The position numbers were made by a program, and so were the translations under genes. From Rhodococcus pseudokoreensis (GTDB lineage Bacteria > Actinomycetota > Actinomycetes > Mycobacteriales > Mycobacteriaceae): 64,000 nt of DNA. The stretch is taken from NCBI RefSeq assembly GCF_017068395.1, contig NZ_CP070617.1:1-64000 (forward strand). Direction: 5' to 3'. Below are positions 1-8,036 of the stretch, piece by piece. Position 1 is the stretch's first letter. Every line of letters begins with the position of its first letter. Below the pieces are notes generated by a model, which was not told where the DNA came from, searched no databases, and worked only from the letters and a program-made list of their open reading frames with translations.

Positions 1-1635
1 GGCGGCATTTGGTTTCGCGGTGGAGGACACGTAGTTGCCGAGCTCGTACCGGGGCAAGATCAGCTTCGTCAGGGTGTCGAGTGTGGCATCACTAGCCATG
101 ATTCCTGCCGGATCTTCAGGCCCGAACGAATGATCCACCGGCCTGGGGATGCGGTCCGGGAACTGGAACCGTTGCCCATTAGAAAACTCGAGGTACTGCC
201 GACCGTCGTCGTCGGTGAGCGAGTAGTTGTTCTTGATGAACGTGCGGGTGCGTCGCACCAAGTGCTCGCTCATCAACCGCTTCCAGTCGTCGGGGTCTTC
301 CGAGCGTCGGAAGGCGGCCATCGTGGTCGTTTTGCCGTCGACCTTATCGACCAGGCGCGGGTCAGCTGCCATGGCGTTTACCGGGGCGATGCCGAGATCG
401 TCATCATCGTCGATGTAGAGACCGAGTTGGTTCGCCACATCGCGGAACCTGATGTTGTACGGCGTCGCCGTCAGGAGCAGGGCCTTGCTGTCGTTCTCCT
501 GGATATATGTCTGGATCGCTTGGTAGTCTCGTCGGTTTTCGTTACGCAAGGTGTGGGACTCGTCGACGATGACGAACGCGTACCGGCGCAGGTCCGGGAG
601 CTGAGCGTGCGCCATGCTGTAGGAGACGACTCGGCCGTGCAGGTCATAGGCCTCGAAGTGTTCCTCCCACATTGATACGAGGTTCTTCGGGCACACCACC
701 AGCGGCATGTAGCCGTGTTCGTCGCGCAGCATCAGTGCAACGGCAATCGCAGTCAGTGTCTTACCGAGACCGACAACATCGCCGAGCATGGTGCCCCGTT
801 TGGTCATGATTCGTCGAGCCAACGTCTGCACCGCGGTGGCCTGGTAGTCGAGCAGCTGACCAGAGATTTCACTGGGGAGGGAGTACTCCGCGAGCCCCTC
901 TCGTACGTCGCGCGAAAGGTCGTAACAAACCTTCAAGAACACCTCGTAGGGACGACGTGGCTCCTTACGGGCCCAGGACTCATCCAGAATGGTCAGAAGG
1001 TCGGCAGTGACCGGGCGGCTGAACTTATCTGCCCATCGATTCTCGAACCATTCGGCGAGTGCAGCGGCACCGCTGGTGTCAACGACATCTACATTGAGCT
1101 CGTAGTTGTGGGTCAAGCCGGGAGCTGTCAGATTCGACGACCCCACGAACCCGGTCACCGGGTTGTTCAGATCCTCGCGATGACAGATGTAAGTCTTGCC
1201 GTGGAGGGGACGGCGGGTGAAGACCTTGATCTCCACAGCCTCCTGGGCGAGCAAATCACGGAGAGACTGCAGTGCGGCACGGTCGGCATTGGTCGGAAGT
1301 CCGCGCATCAGCTGCGTACGTAGTTGCTCAAGCAGGTGATCTCTGCGGGCTCGGGCGGCGTTCGCATCGGCATCGGTCCGAGGTGTTCCGTCGACGGTCG
1401 CCTGCAGGTCATCGAGCGCTTCTTGTTGCGGACCTGTCATCACCATCCCGATCAGCACGCGCACAACCGGACCGGTGCCGCCGCCGTCGACCTTCTCGCG
1501 GACGAGGGCGTCGAATGCGGACCAGCCGCGGAGGTTGAAGTACCCCACAGCGACGTCCATGCGATCCGAGATCTTCAGGGTCTGCTGTAGGTGCGAACCA
1601 AGATCAGTTTTGATGTTGTCGAAGATCCGGGTCAC
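1..1635 (-). CDS. PLD-domain SNF2/DEAD-type helicase, 3' part beyond left edge
   Basis: These are the first 545 codons of a larger helicase that runs off the left edge. Residues about 1-200 look like a phospholipase D-type domain: HGKTYICH (H145, K147) gives the HxK of an HKD motif, followed by FVGSSNLTAPG. From about residue 270 comes the first RecA lobe of an SNF2/DEAH helicase: GDVVGLGKT (Walker A), VIVDESHTLRN (Walker B, DESH) and LLLTATP (motif III). The GTG start at 1635 has AAGGAG nine bases upstream. PLD-helicase fusions are often found in defence or mobile islands; that role is an inference. The second helicase lobe would lie outside the window, so completeness cannot be judged. Confidence 0.88.
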   Translation of the reverse strand, partial: MTRIFDNIKTDLGSHLQQTLKISDRMDVAVGYFNLRGWSAFDALVREKVDGGGTGPVVRVLIGMVMTGPQQEALDDLQATVDGTPRTDADANAARARRDHLLEQLRTQLMRGLPTNADRAALQSLRDLLAQEAVEIKVFTRRPLHGKTYICHREDLNNPVTGFVGSSNLTAPGLTHNYELNVDVVDTSGAAALAEWFENRWADKFSRPVTADLLTILDESWARKEPRRPYEVFLKVCYDLSRDVREGLAEYSLPSEISGQLLDYQATAVQTLARRIMTKRGTMLGDVVGLGKTLTAIAVALMLRDEHGYMPLVVCPKNLVSMWEEHFEAYDLHGRVVSYSMAHAQLPDLRRYAFVIVDESHTLRNENRRDYQAIQTYIQENDSKALLLTATPYNIRFRDVANQLGLYIDDDDDLGIAPVNAMAADPRLVDKVDGKTTTMAAFRRSEDPDDWKRLMSEHLVRRTRTFIKNNYSLTDDDGRQYLEFSNGQRFQFPDRIPRPVDHSFGPEDPAGIMASDATLDTLTKLILPRYELGNYVSSTAKPNAA

Positions 1636-1762
1636 CGCACAGGTCTCCTTCAGCTCGTTCGATGGTCGGCTCAGTCTTCCAAACAATGCCGACAAAGCGC
1701 CTATCGCTCCCCGCGTGGCGCGTGTGAAAGTCCAGCCTCAACGCGCAGGGGCGTAAATGCAG

Positions 1763-1790
1763 GAATGACGGTGTCATTCAATCGAATGAC
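1763..1790. promoter_or_regulatory. Triple GAATGAC operator-like repeat upstream of the helicase gene
   Basis: GAATGAC occurs at 1763-1769, inverted as GTCATTC at 1773-1779 and again direct at 1784-1790, so two overlapping palindromes with 3- and 4-base spacers are formed. It lies in the 360-bp gene-free stretch between the helicase start and the next plus-strand gene, where a repressor of either gene could bind. Nothing else was recognised in that gap. Confidence 0.45.
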
Positions 1791-1995
1791 GCTCGCGGCG
1801 ACGGCTCCGATTGTTGGCTTGGCATGTCACCCAGGGACCTAGCCGACGGCGCCGATGCAGGTGTCGAGAATTTGATCGACGGACCATGTGGTTTAGAAAT
1901 CATGCCGAGCCCGGGCGGGCTCTGATCGGCGGTGGGCTGTCTTCGCGCCGAAGTCTCGTCATCCCAGTCGACGTGCTCTCGATAAGGTCAGTCGC

Positions 1996-2304
1996 ATGAG
2001 CGACCCAGTCTCAGACTGCCCGGTGGAGCATAGGACCGTGCGTGGGGGCGGGGCTGGCGACGGCGTCGCCCCAGCGGGCGAGCAGACCGATGAATTCCTC
2101 GCCCGCGCGGTCATCGCCGCTCTCACCGAGGGCATGTCGTGGGAACAGATCGCCACCCGGCTTGGTGTACCGCGACCTTTCACCGCCGGCGGGTCGCCAA
2201 CCGAGCAAGACTGGCAGAACGCGATCGTCGCCCACGAGAACGCCCGCGCCGGGCGCATCCGCGCCGAGAAATGCCCCTTCCCCTCTGATCCCCCGCCGGG
2301 CTGA
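1996..2304 (+). CDS. Small hypothetical protein with HTH-like segment
   Basis: This 102-residue protein is not recognised. Its middle holds an HTH-like stretch (EGMSWEQIATRLGVPR, about residues 45-60) similar in style to small actinobacterial plasmid proteins, and the codons have the GC-rich third positions expected of a real gene here. The N-terminal third is Gly/Ala rich and the C terminus is rich in charged residues. No good Shine-Dalgarno sequence is visible before the ATG. It stands alone between the divergent helicase and the convergent enoyl-CoA hydratase-like gene. A shorter start cannot be excluded. Confidence 0.5.
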   Translation: MSDPVSDCPVEHRTVRGGGAGDGVAPAGEQTDEFLARAVIAALTEGMSWEQIATRLGVPRPFTAGGSPTEQDWQNAIVAHENARAGRIRAEKCPFPSDPPPG

Positions 2305-2427
2305 CTCGTCCCCCCGTTGCCGCGGTCGGCATATGTGCGAACTCGAGCTTTGACCCTTGCACCTGCCGTTCACGACCTAATCGTCCACCCCGTAACGCAT
2401 CGTGATCGTTGCACGGTATAGCCAACA

Positions 2428-2466
2428 CCCCGCCGACTGCGTCAGTCGTGTTTCGCGTCGGCGGGG
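2428..2466 (-). terminator. Hairpin after the enoyl-CoA hydratase-like gene
   Basis: A perfect 10-bp inverted repeat, CCCCGCCGAC / GTCGGCGGGG, with a 19-base loop, lies just downstream of the minus-strand gene that stops at 2479. There is no clear T-tract, so it may act as a weak or factor-assisted terminator, or terminate transcription from both sides. Confidence 0.5.
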
Positions 2467-2478
2467 CCCGTAAACTCG

Positions 2479-3204
2479 TCAGGTCATGGCGGGCTGGGTG
2501 GACCACTGCTGGAATTCGGCGCCGGACATCGGGCTGTCCAAGGTGGCGAGTACGCGTGCGTACATCGTGTTCTTGATCGCCCCGAGCGTGGGGCCACGGG
2601 TGCCGGCGAGCCGGTGTGCCCGGTCGACGGCATCGGACAGCAGCTCGTCGGCACTGGCGGTAGCGTGCACCAGGCCTGCGGTCAGTGCCTGGTCGCCGCC
2701 GTAGCGGTGCCCGGTCGTCAGCGCCTGATGGAGGGCATCGGGATGCAGGCGGGCAGCGAGCAGATCCACCGTGCCCGCACTGTAGGTGGCGCCGATGTGG
2801 ACCCCGGGGAAGCACAGGAATCCGCGATCTGCGCGCATGATTCGGTAGTCGTGCGCCATCGCCCAGAAGGCCCCGGCACCGAAGGTGTGCCCCTGCAGTG
2901 CTGCCACGGTGGGCAACGGCAGCTGAAGCATGCGGGCGAACAATCCCTGCATTCGGTCGATGAAAGCGTTCACCTGGTCGAGGTTGTCCATCCCCCAGGA
3001 CAGGTCGGCGCCGGTCGAATAGAACTTCCCGGTCGCTGTGGTGACCAACCCCGCCGGCCCGGTGGAGGCTTCCACCTCGTCCAGCACGGCGTTGATCTCG
3101 TCCACCCAGCCCGGATTGAACTGGTTCTGCGAGTCCGCTTCTGCTCTGCTGCCGAGGTACAGAATGAACACGTCACCGTCACGCTCGAGATAAGGCACCC
3201 GCAC
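2479..3204 (-). CDS. Enoyl-CoA hydratase/isomerase family protein
   Basis: The 241-residue protein has the crotonase fold pattern: GKFYSTGADLSW (oxyanion-hole and CoA-binding segment), LPTVAALQGHTFGAGAFWAMAHDYRIM (second oxyanion-hole glycines) and a C-terminal helical part. Family members hydrate enoyl-CoA or isomerise its double bond in fatty acid or related acyl-CoA metabolism in the cytoplasm. The usual catalytic Glu pair is not obvious, so the reaction cannot be named. It stands alone, without beta-oxidation partners nearby; an acyl-CoA synthetase is 23 kb away. It is probably metabolic cargo on the plasmid. Confidence 0.88.
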   Translation of the reverse strand: MRVPYLERDGDVFILYLGSRAEADSQNQFNPGWVDEINAVLDEVEASTGPAGLVTTATGKFYSTGADLSWGMDNLDQVNAFIDRMQGLFARMLQLPLPTVAALQGHTFGAGAFWAMAHDYRIMRADRGFLCFPGVHIGATYSAGTVDLLAARLHPDALHQALTTGHRYGGDQALTAGLVHATASADELLSDAVDRAHRLAGTRGPTLGAIKNTMYARVLATLDSPMSGAEFQQWSTQPAMT

Positions 3205-3380
3205 AGGCTAACCGTCGACCACCTCTCGCACCGGGCACCGGTGCGACGCTCGTAGATCCTCTCGCGATCTGAGAGGGTGCCTCAAGACGCCACAAAGGAT
3301 CGATTGCCGTCTCCGGTATCCAAGCCGGTTCGCCGACGACCGCTGGCAACTGAGCCGCGTTCGCCAAACACCGGTTAATC

Positions 3381-3396
3381 GCAACGTGTTTATTTG
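3381..3396. promoter_or_regulatory. GCAACGTGTTTATT motif
   Basis: GCAACGTGTTTATT here is identical to the site at 18031, inside the candidate partition-site cluster, and similar to sequences near 17696, 15915, 16573 and 21183. It may be a binding site for a plasmid regulator controlling the minus-strand genes to its left. Confidence 0.35.
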
Positions 3397-3402
3397 TGGT
3401 TT

Positions 3403-3738
3403 CTATCGTGGTGAAGGCCATTTCGCGGTTGTGCGCAACCTGCTGCGGGGCGCGTGGTTCGTTCTAATGGGTGCGAGGTGGCGGAGTCCGGGGAGGCCGT
3501 AGGCGTTGAGGGCGAGGCGGGTGCGCCAGGTTTTGTGTTTGTAGGCCCAGATCCAGTGTCCGAGTAGCCATGCGGAGATTCCGGTGGCGAGGAGCGCGAC
3601 CGGGAGGGGGCCGGCGCCGGTGAAGCCGATGCGGAGCAGGCCCTCGAAGATGATGAGGGCGCCGATGAGTCGGGCGGTGATGGATCCGAATGCCCAGATC
3701 AGGAGCGCCCCGATTGCGATGAGTGCTGCTACTGCCAT
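3403..3738 (-). CDS. Small membrane protein
   Basis: The 111-residue product has a signal-anchor-like first segment (MAVAALIAIGALLIWAFGSI), then two further hydrophobic stretches (about residues 21-42 and 45-65) and a basic C-terminal tail. It is likely an inner-membrane protein with a cytoplasmic tail. The gene follows the 56-residue ORF at 3824-3994 and belongs to the same minus-strand group as the DnaB-N-like gene. Upstream the sequence CAGAAAGGTCCGCCC gives a ribosome site before ATG. The family is not recognised and no function is proposed. Confidence 0.7.
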   Translation of the reverse strand: MAVAALIAIGALLIWAFGSITARLIGALIIFEGLLRIGFTGAGPLPVALLATGISAWLLGHWIWAYKHKTWRTRLALNAYGLPGLRHLAPIRTNHAPRSRLRTTAKWPSPR

Positions 3739-3823
3739 GGGCGGACCTTTCTGATGTGGCCGGTTGGTGACAGCATCCCCGAAAGGTCTGACACGCGGCG
3801 CCGACGAGGCATGTGGTTCCGGG

Positions 3824-3994
3824 CTACTCGTTTGAGGTTGTCGACTCTTCGGTGTGAAGTGCGCGGAGGAAGTGTGCGCGGAGGAAGTTGTCGAGGATGA
3901 CGGTCCCCGTGGGGTCGAGGACGGTGGGTGTTCGGGCGTCCGCGGGTGTCGCAGTCGCTTTCCGTCCTTGCAGGTCCTGGAGATTTCCGGTCAC
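3824..3994 (-). CDS. Hypothetical 56-residue protein
   Basis: A GTG-started ORF of 56 residues (begins MTGNLQDLQGRKA, ends HTEESTTSNE). AAAGGAC lies about nine bases upstream of the GTG, a good ribosome site. A central segment (TVILDNFLRAHFLRALHTEE) is predicted amphipathic helix, and its DNA contains a 14-bp tandem duplication that gives FLRAHFLRA. It follows the small HTH gene in the same direction with a 51-base gap, so it is probably the third gene of the DnaB-N-like operon. The family is not recognised. Confidence 0.55.
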   Translation of the reverse strand: MTGNLQDLQGRKATATPADARTPTVLDPTGTVILDNFLRAHFLRALHTEESTTSNE

Positions 3995-4045
3995 GGCAAG
4001 CGGGTCCTTTCGTGGGCGTTGATGGTCAAGGTGCGTATCGGGTCG

Positions 4046-4234
4046 TCAGAACAGGCTGATCTGGGTTTCGGCGGCGGCCGTGTCGGTGCGTTGCTGGTAG
4101 GCGGCGGCGAAGGCTTGGGCGGTTGCTTCGGTGCAGCCGATCTCGTGGGCGATCTGGGTCCAGGTGAGGCCGGATTCGTGGAGTTGGAAGGCGTCGCGTT
4201 CGTCGTCGGTGTGGACGTGGTGGTCGAGGCTCAT
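4046..4234 (-). CDS. Small HTH protein, translationally coupled
   Basis: A 62-residue protein starting MSLDHHVHTD. The stretch TWTQIAHEIGCTEATAQAFA reads as a helix-turn-helix, followed by a short polar tail. Its ATG overlaps the stop of the upstream gene as ATGA (4234-4231), so the two are translated in concert. It may bind DNA as a partner of the DnaB-N-like protein, which is an inference from the coupling. An upstream in-frame start is possible but would overlap the neighbour much more. Confidence 0.65.
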   Translation of the reverse strand: MSLDHHVHTDDERDAFQLHESGLTWTQIAHEIGCTEATAQAFAAAYQQRTDTAAAETQISLF

Positions 4235-4785
4235 CGGTTGTCTCCTGTGATGGTGTTGCGGCGTTCGGTGAAGGTGCGTTGGCGGCGGCCGATTTCGCAC
4301 ATGTGCTCGTAGAGTTGGTCTTCGGGGAGTTGTTGTGCGGCTTGGGTGAGGGCGGTGGCTGCGGCGGCGAAGGAGCGTCGGTAGGCCTGGCTGAAGACGG
4401 CGCGGGCGTAGTGGTCGACGGCGGTGTGTTCGGCGCCGAGGGTGGTGATGTTGGCGAGGTGGCGGGAGCGTTCGGATCCGTGGTGGCCGGCGAGGTGACC
4501 GGATTGCTCGAGCGCGGCTCCGACCATGGCCGGGTTGTGGGGTGCGCCGCCGCGGATCAGGCGGGTAATGAGGCGGAAGAACTCTCGGTGGGTGGTGCGT
4601 TCGAAGTCGGTGGTCTCAAGGATGTCGACGGCTCGGGTGGCGGCTTCGGCCGGGGCCCAGAGCAGGGCGCACAGGAACAGCGCTTCGACGTCGTTGTGCA
4701 GGTCATCTGCGTAGTCTTCGGGCTGAATCGGGTCGACACCGGCAAGCTCGGGGGTGCCGGGGACGACGGAGAGTGCGGTGCTCAT
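4231..4785 (-). CDS. Orphan DnaB N-terminal domain protein
   Basis: The 184-residue product resembles the N-terminal helical domain of replicative helicase DnaB (VEALFLCALLW, then DFERTTHREFFRLITRLI and further helices), the region used for hexamer assembly and primase contact. No helicase ATPase domain follows; the gene stops after this domain. Such free-standing domains occur on actinobacterial plasmids and phages and might interact with the host DnaB or primase. The start at 4785 is preferred over 4812 because GAAAGGA lies in front of it. It is the first gene of a minus-strand operon and overlaps the next gene by ATGA. Confidence 0.75.
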   Translation of the reverse strand: MSTALSVVPGTPELAGVDPIQPEDYADDLHNDVEALFLCALLWAPAEAATRAVDILETTDFERTTHREFFRLITRLIRGGAPHNPAMVGAALEQSGHLAGHHGSERSRHLANITTLGAEHTAVDHYARAVFSQAYRRSFAAAATALTQAAQQLPEDQLYEHMCEIGRRQRTFTERRNTITGDNR

Positions 4786-4819
4786 GCCGGTTCGATCCTT
4801 TCTCGCGGACATCGGGGTG

Positions 4820-5047
4820 TCAGGCTGCGGCGAGTGCCGCGATGCGGTCGGGGCGAAAGCCGGACCAGTGTTGGTCGCCGGCCACGACGACGGGCGCTTG
4901 GAGGTAGCCGAGTCCCATCACACGGTCGCGGGCGGAGGGGTTCTCGGTGAGGTCGACGATCGAATAGTCGATGCCCTCTTCGTCGAGGGCGCGGTAGGTG
5001 GCATTGCACTGAACGCAGTCCGGTTTGGTGTATACGGTGACCGTCAT
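4820..5047 (-). CDS. nrdH: NrdH-like glutaredoxin
   Basis: MTVTVYTKPDCVQCNATYRALDEEGIDY is the typical NrdH start, with the redox pair C-V-Q-C; VVVAGDQHWSGFRPDRIAAL is the conserved C-terminal half. At 75 residues it matches the family. NrdH passes electrons from thioredoxin reductase to class Ib ribonucleotide reductase, so here it could support dNTP supply. The ATG at 5047 has GGAGGGGG five bases before it; a longer in-frame start at 5110 (MEMTQLF) is also possible. No nrdI, nrdE or nrdF is nearby, so it depends on chromosomal partners. Confidence 0.9.
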   Translation of the reverse strand: MTVTVYTKPDCVQCNATYRALDEEGIDYSIVDLTENPSARDRVMGLGYLQAPVVVAGDQHWSGFRPDRIAALAAA

Positions 5048-5110
5048 CATTTCCCCCTCCGTCGAATTTCCGATTGTGTTTATTTTATCGAATAATTGCG
5101 TCATTTCCAA

Positions 5111-5617
5111 GCCTTTCCCAGTTATTCGAAGAGAAATTTACAGGCCATTATTAGACGATTGATGCGCCATTCTTCCGCGATATGACGGCCCACGATCAAC
5201 CCCGGCGAGCACTCCGCTAAACCCCTCCCACCTGCACATACTTTCGTTTTCCCTTGCACTGGCGAAGGTTCTGGCGCGTCGCCGGAGCGTCAAGGTGAGC
5301 GGGGAAAGTTTTCCGCGAAATAAGGGAGTGGACGACCGCGTGGAAAAGTTTCGGGGAGCGGCCTTGATGCGGAGGTGTGGCGGTAGAAAACTGAAAGAGA
5401 AAAGGGGAAAGGTGCCCGGATTGTTTTTTCTTTTTGCTTCTCGGCGCCTTTTTATTTTTATCGGGGGACCTGCCGTTGGCGTGCCGGGTCCGCGGGCCGG
5501 CCGCGGTGGCGAGTGGTCCGCCTTCGGCCGTAGCCCGCGCCGCGTGTGCGCTGGTGGGGTGGGGCTGGGTCTTCGGCGCGGGGTGCGGCCGACCGCGTGT
5601 TCGCGGTAACCCGGCTG
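5111..5617. other. Gene-free AT-rich/purine-rich leader region upstream of nrdH
   Basis: No convincing coding sequence was seen. It contains T- and A-rich runs around 5425-5460, unusual for this replicon, and the imperfect palindrome GCGGGGAAAGTTTTCCGC at about 5298-5317. The composition fits a promoter or leader for the minus-strand nrdH group; no riboswitch class was recognised. Confidence 0.4.
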
Positions 5618-5659
5618 GCCCCTGGCCGGGGCGAGGTGGGTTCTCGCCCCGGCCGGGGG
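5618..5659 (-). terminator. Strong hairpin after the ParB-like gene
   Basis: CCTGGCCGGGGCGAG pairs with CTCGCCCCGGCCGGGG across a short loop, directly downstream of the minus-strand gene ending at 5665. It should end the operon that starts near 9229. No T-tract follows on the minus strand. Confidence 0.6.
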
Positions 5660-5664
5660 TTTGG

Positions 5665-7236
5665 TCAGTCGATCTCGACGTCGTCGGGGGTGCGCTGTCC
5701 TGCGATGACTTCCTCGACCGGGGTCAGGGTGTGGCCGTGCTCGGTCAGGAAGGTCAGGTAGCGGTCGGCGCTTCGGGGGCGCGAGCGCCACGCGTCGTTG
5801 ACCATCCGGGTTTCCAGTGCGGCGGTGACCAGCGCGAGGGTGATCACCTGGGCGCGGTTGTCGGTGGCGGTGTCGAGCAGTTTGAGCACGCCGCTGCCGA
5901 TGTTGAAGTCGGTGAAGCCGAGCAGCTCGGGAACCAGGGTGCTGGCGTTGTACTCGGAGAGCAGTCCGGAGTCGGCGGCGAGGGTTGCCGCGATGAATGT
6001 TGCGGTGCCCTTCGGGGCGGTCTTGCGTGCCAGCAGTGTGGTGCGCAGGAAGTCGCGGCGGACGGTGGTCGCGGCGGCGGCCTGTTTGTTCAGCTCCCGC
6101 ACCTGGCGGCGTTCCTTACGCTGGCGTTCCTTGGACTCGGCTTCCATCCGCAGGGCTGCGGCAGCGTCGTCCTCGGTGCCTTCACCCTCGGTTGCGGTTC
6201 GGGCGGCTGCGAGTACCGGGGAGAGCGCCACTGCGGCACCGTCGAGGTCGAGGCACACGTACTCCGGTGTCCAGATCTGGCGGGTTTGCACCGTGTTCGC
6301 GTGCCGGTGCCCCTCGTACGGGGTGGCGTCGGGGTGGTTCTCGGTGGACCAGTCCACCTCCTCACCGTCGACTTCCTCGCCGCTCTCGGTGTCGAAGTAG
6401 CGTTCGTCCTTGCTCAGCCACACCGCCCACCGGGCCGGGTCGGTCTCGGTGTGGGCGGTGGTGACCTCGCTGCCGTCGGCGGCGACCAGGTCGGCGAGCA
6501 GGACATCTGTGCCGTACCGGGGTTCTTCGGCGAGGATCGTGTATCCCTTGTCGAGGTAGGGCTGGGCTGCGGCGGCGCGTTCGGCCTTCTCCGCGCGGTC
6601 GTCGAGCAGTCGTTGCGCGATGTAGCGGAACTGGTACCGGCCAGCGGTCATCAGCTTTTCGACGGCCTCGGTGTCACCTTCCGCTTCGAACCGGGCCACG
6701 ATTTCGGCTTGCTCGAGATCGAGTTGACCGGAATCGAGGGCGGTGCGCGCGGTGGCCGACGTGCCGACGGCGGCGGCGGCCTTGACCTGGGTACGAGGCA
6801 GGTGCACCGCTTTGGAAATCTTGGTCACCGATGCGCCCAGGTCGAGCATCTGAGCGATACCGGCGGCGCGCTGCCCGTCGGTCAGGTCGTTGCGGTGATC
6901 GTTCGCGACGATCTGCTGGGTGATCCGCTGGATACCGCGTTCGGCGTCGTTGGTTGCCGTGTCCGGTGTGACCAGGGCGGGGAGGCTGGTCAGCCCGGCG
7001 TCACGAGAGGCAAGAACTCGGCATTGGCCGTCGCGGACACGGATGGTGCCATCTGCGTAGCGGACGGCCTTGATCGCCTGGAGTACGCCGTGTTCGCGGA
7101 TCGATTCGGTGAGTTCGGCGAGCTTGACCGGGTCCACGGTGTCGCGGGTGTTGGGTTCGATCTCGGCCTCTGCCGGGTTCAGGTAGACCAGTTCCGCGTT
7201 TGCGGCGGTAGCGATTTCGGTGGTGTTTGCGGTCAT
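5665..7236 (-). CDS. ParB/Spo0J-like nuclease-domain protein
   Basis: The 523-residue protein opens with a ParB-type domain: EIEPNTRDTVDPVKLAELTESIREHGVLQ, then RVRDGQCRVLASRDAG (ParB box) and an HTH region (GASVTKISKAVHLPRTQVKAA). The long C-terminal half is rich in Glu/Arg and is not recognised. Members bind DNA, often as CTP-dependent clamps. ATG at 7236 is preceded by AGGAGAG. It is encoded away from parA (18.6 kb), which has its own RHH partner, so a role in regulation, replication or transfer is as likely as partition. CTCTCCTAGGGTGAGAG just upstream is a near-palindrome and may be its own operator. Confidence 0.82.
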   Translation of the reverse strand: MTANTTEIATAANAELVYLNPAEAEIEPNTRDTVDPVKLAELTESIREHGVLQAIKAVRYADGTIRVRDGQCRVLASRDAGLTSLPALVTPDTATNDAERGIQRITQQIVANDHRNDLTDGQRAAGIAQMLDLGASVTKISKAVHLPRTQVKAAAAVGTSATARTALDSGQLDLEQAEIVARFEAEGDTEAVEKLMTAGRYQFRYIAQRLLDDRAEKAERAAAAQPYLDKGYTILAEEPRYGTDVLLADLVAADGSEVTTAHTETDPARWAVWLSKDERYFDTESGEEVDGEEVDWSTENHPDATPYEGHRHANTVQTRQIWTPEYVCLDLDGAAVALSPVLAAARTATEGEGTEDDAAAALRMEAESKERQRKERRQVRELNKQAAAATTVRRDFLRTTLLARKTAPKGTATFIAATLAADSGLLSEYNASTLVPELLGFTDFNIGSGVLKLLDTATDNRAQVITLALVTAALETRMVNDAWRSRPRSADRYLTFLTEHGHTLTPVEEVIAGQRTPDDVEID

Positions 7237-7324
7237 GGTGTTCTCTCTCCTAGGGTGAGAGGAGAACACCGGGCAGGTAACGACTGTCCGGTGTTTCCTT
7301 TTTCTCCGTGGGGCTTTGGCGGTG

Positions 7325-7762
7325 TCAGGCGGTGCGGAGCATCCGCGTCGGCGGGGCCGCGAGCAGGTCGTTGTTGATCTGCGCGACCAGCTCGCGGGCG
7401 ACCAGCTCGAGGATCGGTCGCGGGTCGCTCTCCCATCCGGCGAGGATGACGGCCCGGCCCCGGATCGGGATGTCGGTGCCTGCCCCGTAGCGGGTGACGA
7501 TCGCGCGGGCCGCATTGTTCTCGGGCTGGCGGGGGTCTAAGCGGTGGTTGGCTCCGGCGAGCAGGCAGGCGATACCAGGTCGGCCGTTGCCGCCGATCGG
7601 GTAGGCGGCGAGGCGGTAGTCGCGGACGGCGTCCAGGGCCGCGCCGCGTCCGTCGACGATCCGGCGGCTGGTCCAGAAGTCGTCTACTCGCATGTCGGTG
7701 ACCTGCAAGGTTCCGTCGGTTTCGATGGTGATGCCGGTGATGGTGTCGGTGCTGCGGGTCAT
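7325..7762 (-). CDS. Hypothetical plasmid protein
   Basis: A 145-residue soluble protein (starts MTRSTDTITGITIETDG). It has an alternating beta-rich first third, then RPGIACLLAGANHRL and a C-terminal helical part. The ATG at 7762 has AAGGAG seven bases upstream, a strong ribosome site. It lies between the 73-residue gene and the ParB-like gene, all on the minus strand with gaps under 100 bases, so they form one operon. The family is not recognised and no function is proposed. Confidence 0.72.
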   Translation of the reverse strand: MTRSTDTITGITIETDGTLQVTDMRVDDFWTSRRIVDGRGAALDAVRDYRLAAYPIGGNGRPGIACLLAGANHRLDPRQPENNAARAIVTRYGAGTDIPIRGRAVILAGWESDPRPILELVARELVAQINNDLLAAPPTRMLRTA

Positions 7763-7793
7763 GGGGTTTCTCCTTCGGTGATGGGGGTTGGGG

Positions 7794-8015
7794 TCAGGCG
7801 GTGAGGCCGAAATCGGCGGGGTTCACCGGCCGGTGGGCGGCGAGGATGCGCGGGTCGTCCGGTTCGAGGTCGAAGACCATGCCGAGAAGGACGGTGCGGG
7901 TGTCGATGCCGAGGTCGTCGAATCCCGGATCGCGGGGGAGGGCGAGTTCGGCGTAGATCACGCGCGCGACGTCGAACGGGTCGAAGACGGAATCGAGAAT
8001 GATGGTGTTGCTCAA
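7794..8015 (-). CDS. Small hypothetical protein with TTG start
   Basis: The 73-residue protein begins MSNTIILDSVFDPFDVARVI and is acidic. A TTG at 8015 with GGAGG six bases upstream is the best start; the longer open frame upstream only reads through the structured repeat at 8037-8293 and is rejected. A structured repeat of the same type stands in front of the DUF4192 gene at 58798, so expression of both genes may be controlled alike. The family is not recognised. Confidence 0.65.
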   Translation of the reverse strand: MSNTIILDSVFDPFDVARVIYAELALPRDPGFDDLGIDTRTVLLGMVFDLEPDDPRILAAHRPVNPADFGLTA

Positions 8016-8036
8016 CGGAAACCTCCGTGCTCGGAT

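Noticed and set aside
3179..3421. 80-codon minus-strand frame starting MAFTTIETTNK
   Set aside because: It overlaps two genes at its ends and has no ribosome site; more likely the promoter region of the enoyl-CoA hydratase-like gene.
5434..7377. 647-codon plus-strand open frame
   Set aside because: It is antisense to the ParB-like gene, whose strand shows clear domain motifs and a ribosome site; Gly/Val-rich translation is typical of a GC-rich shadow.
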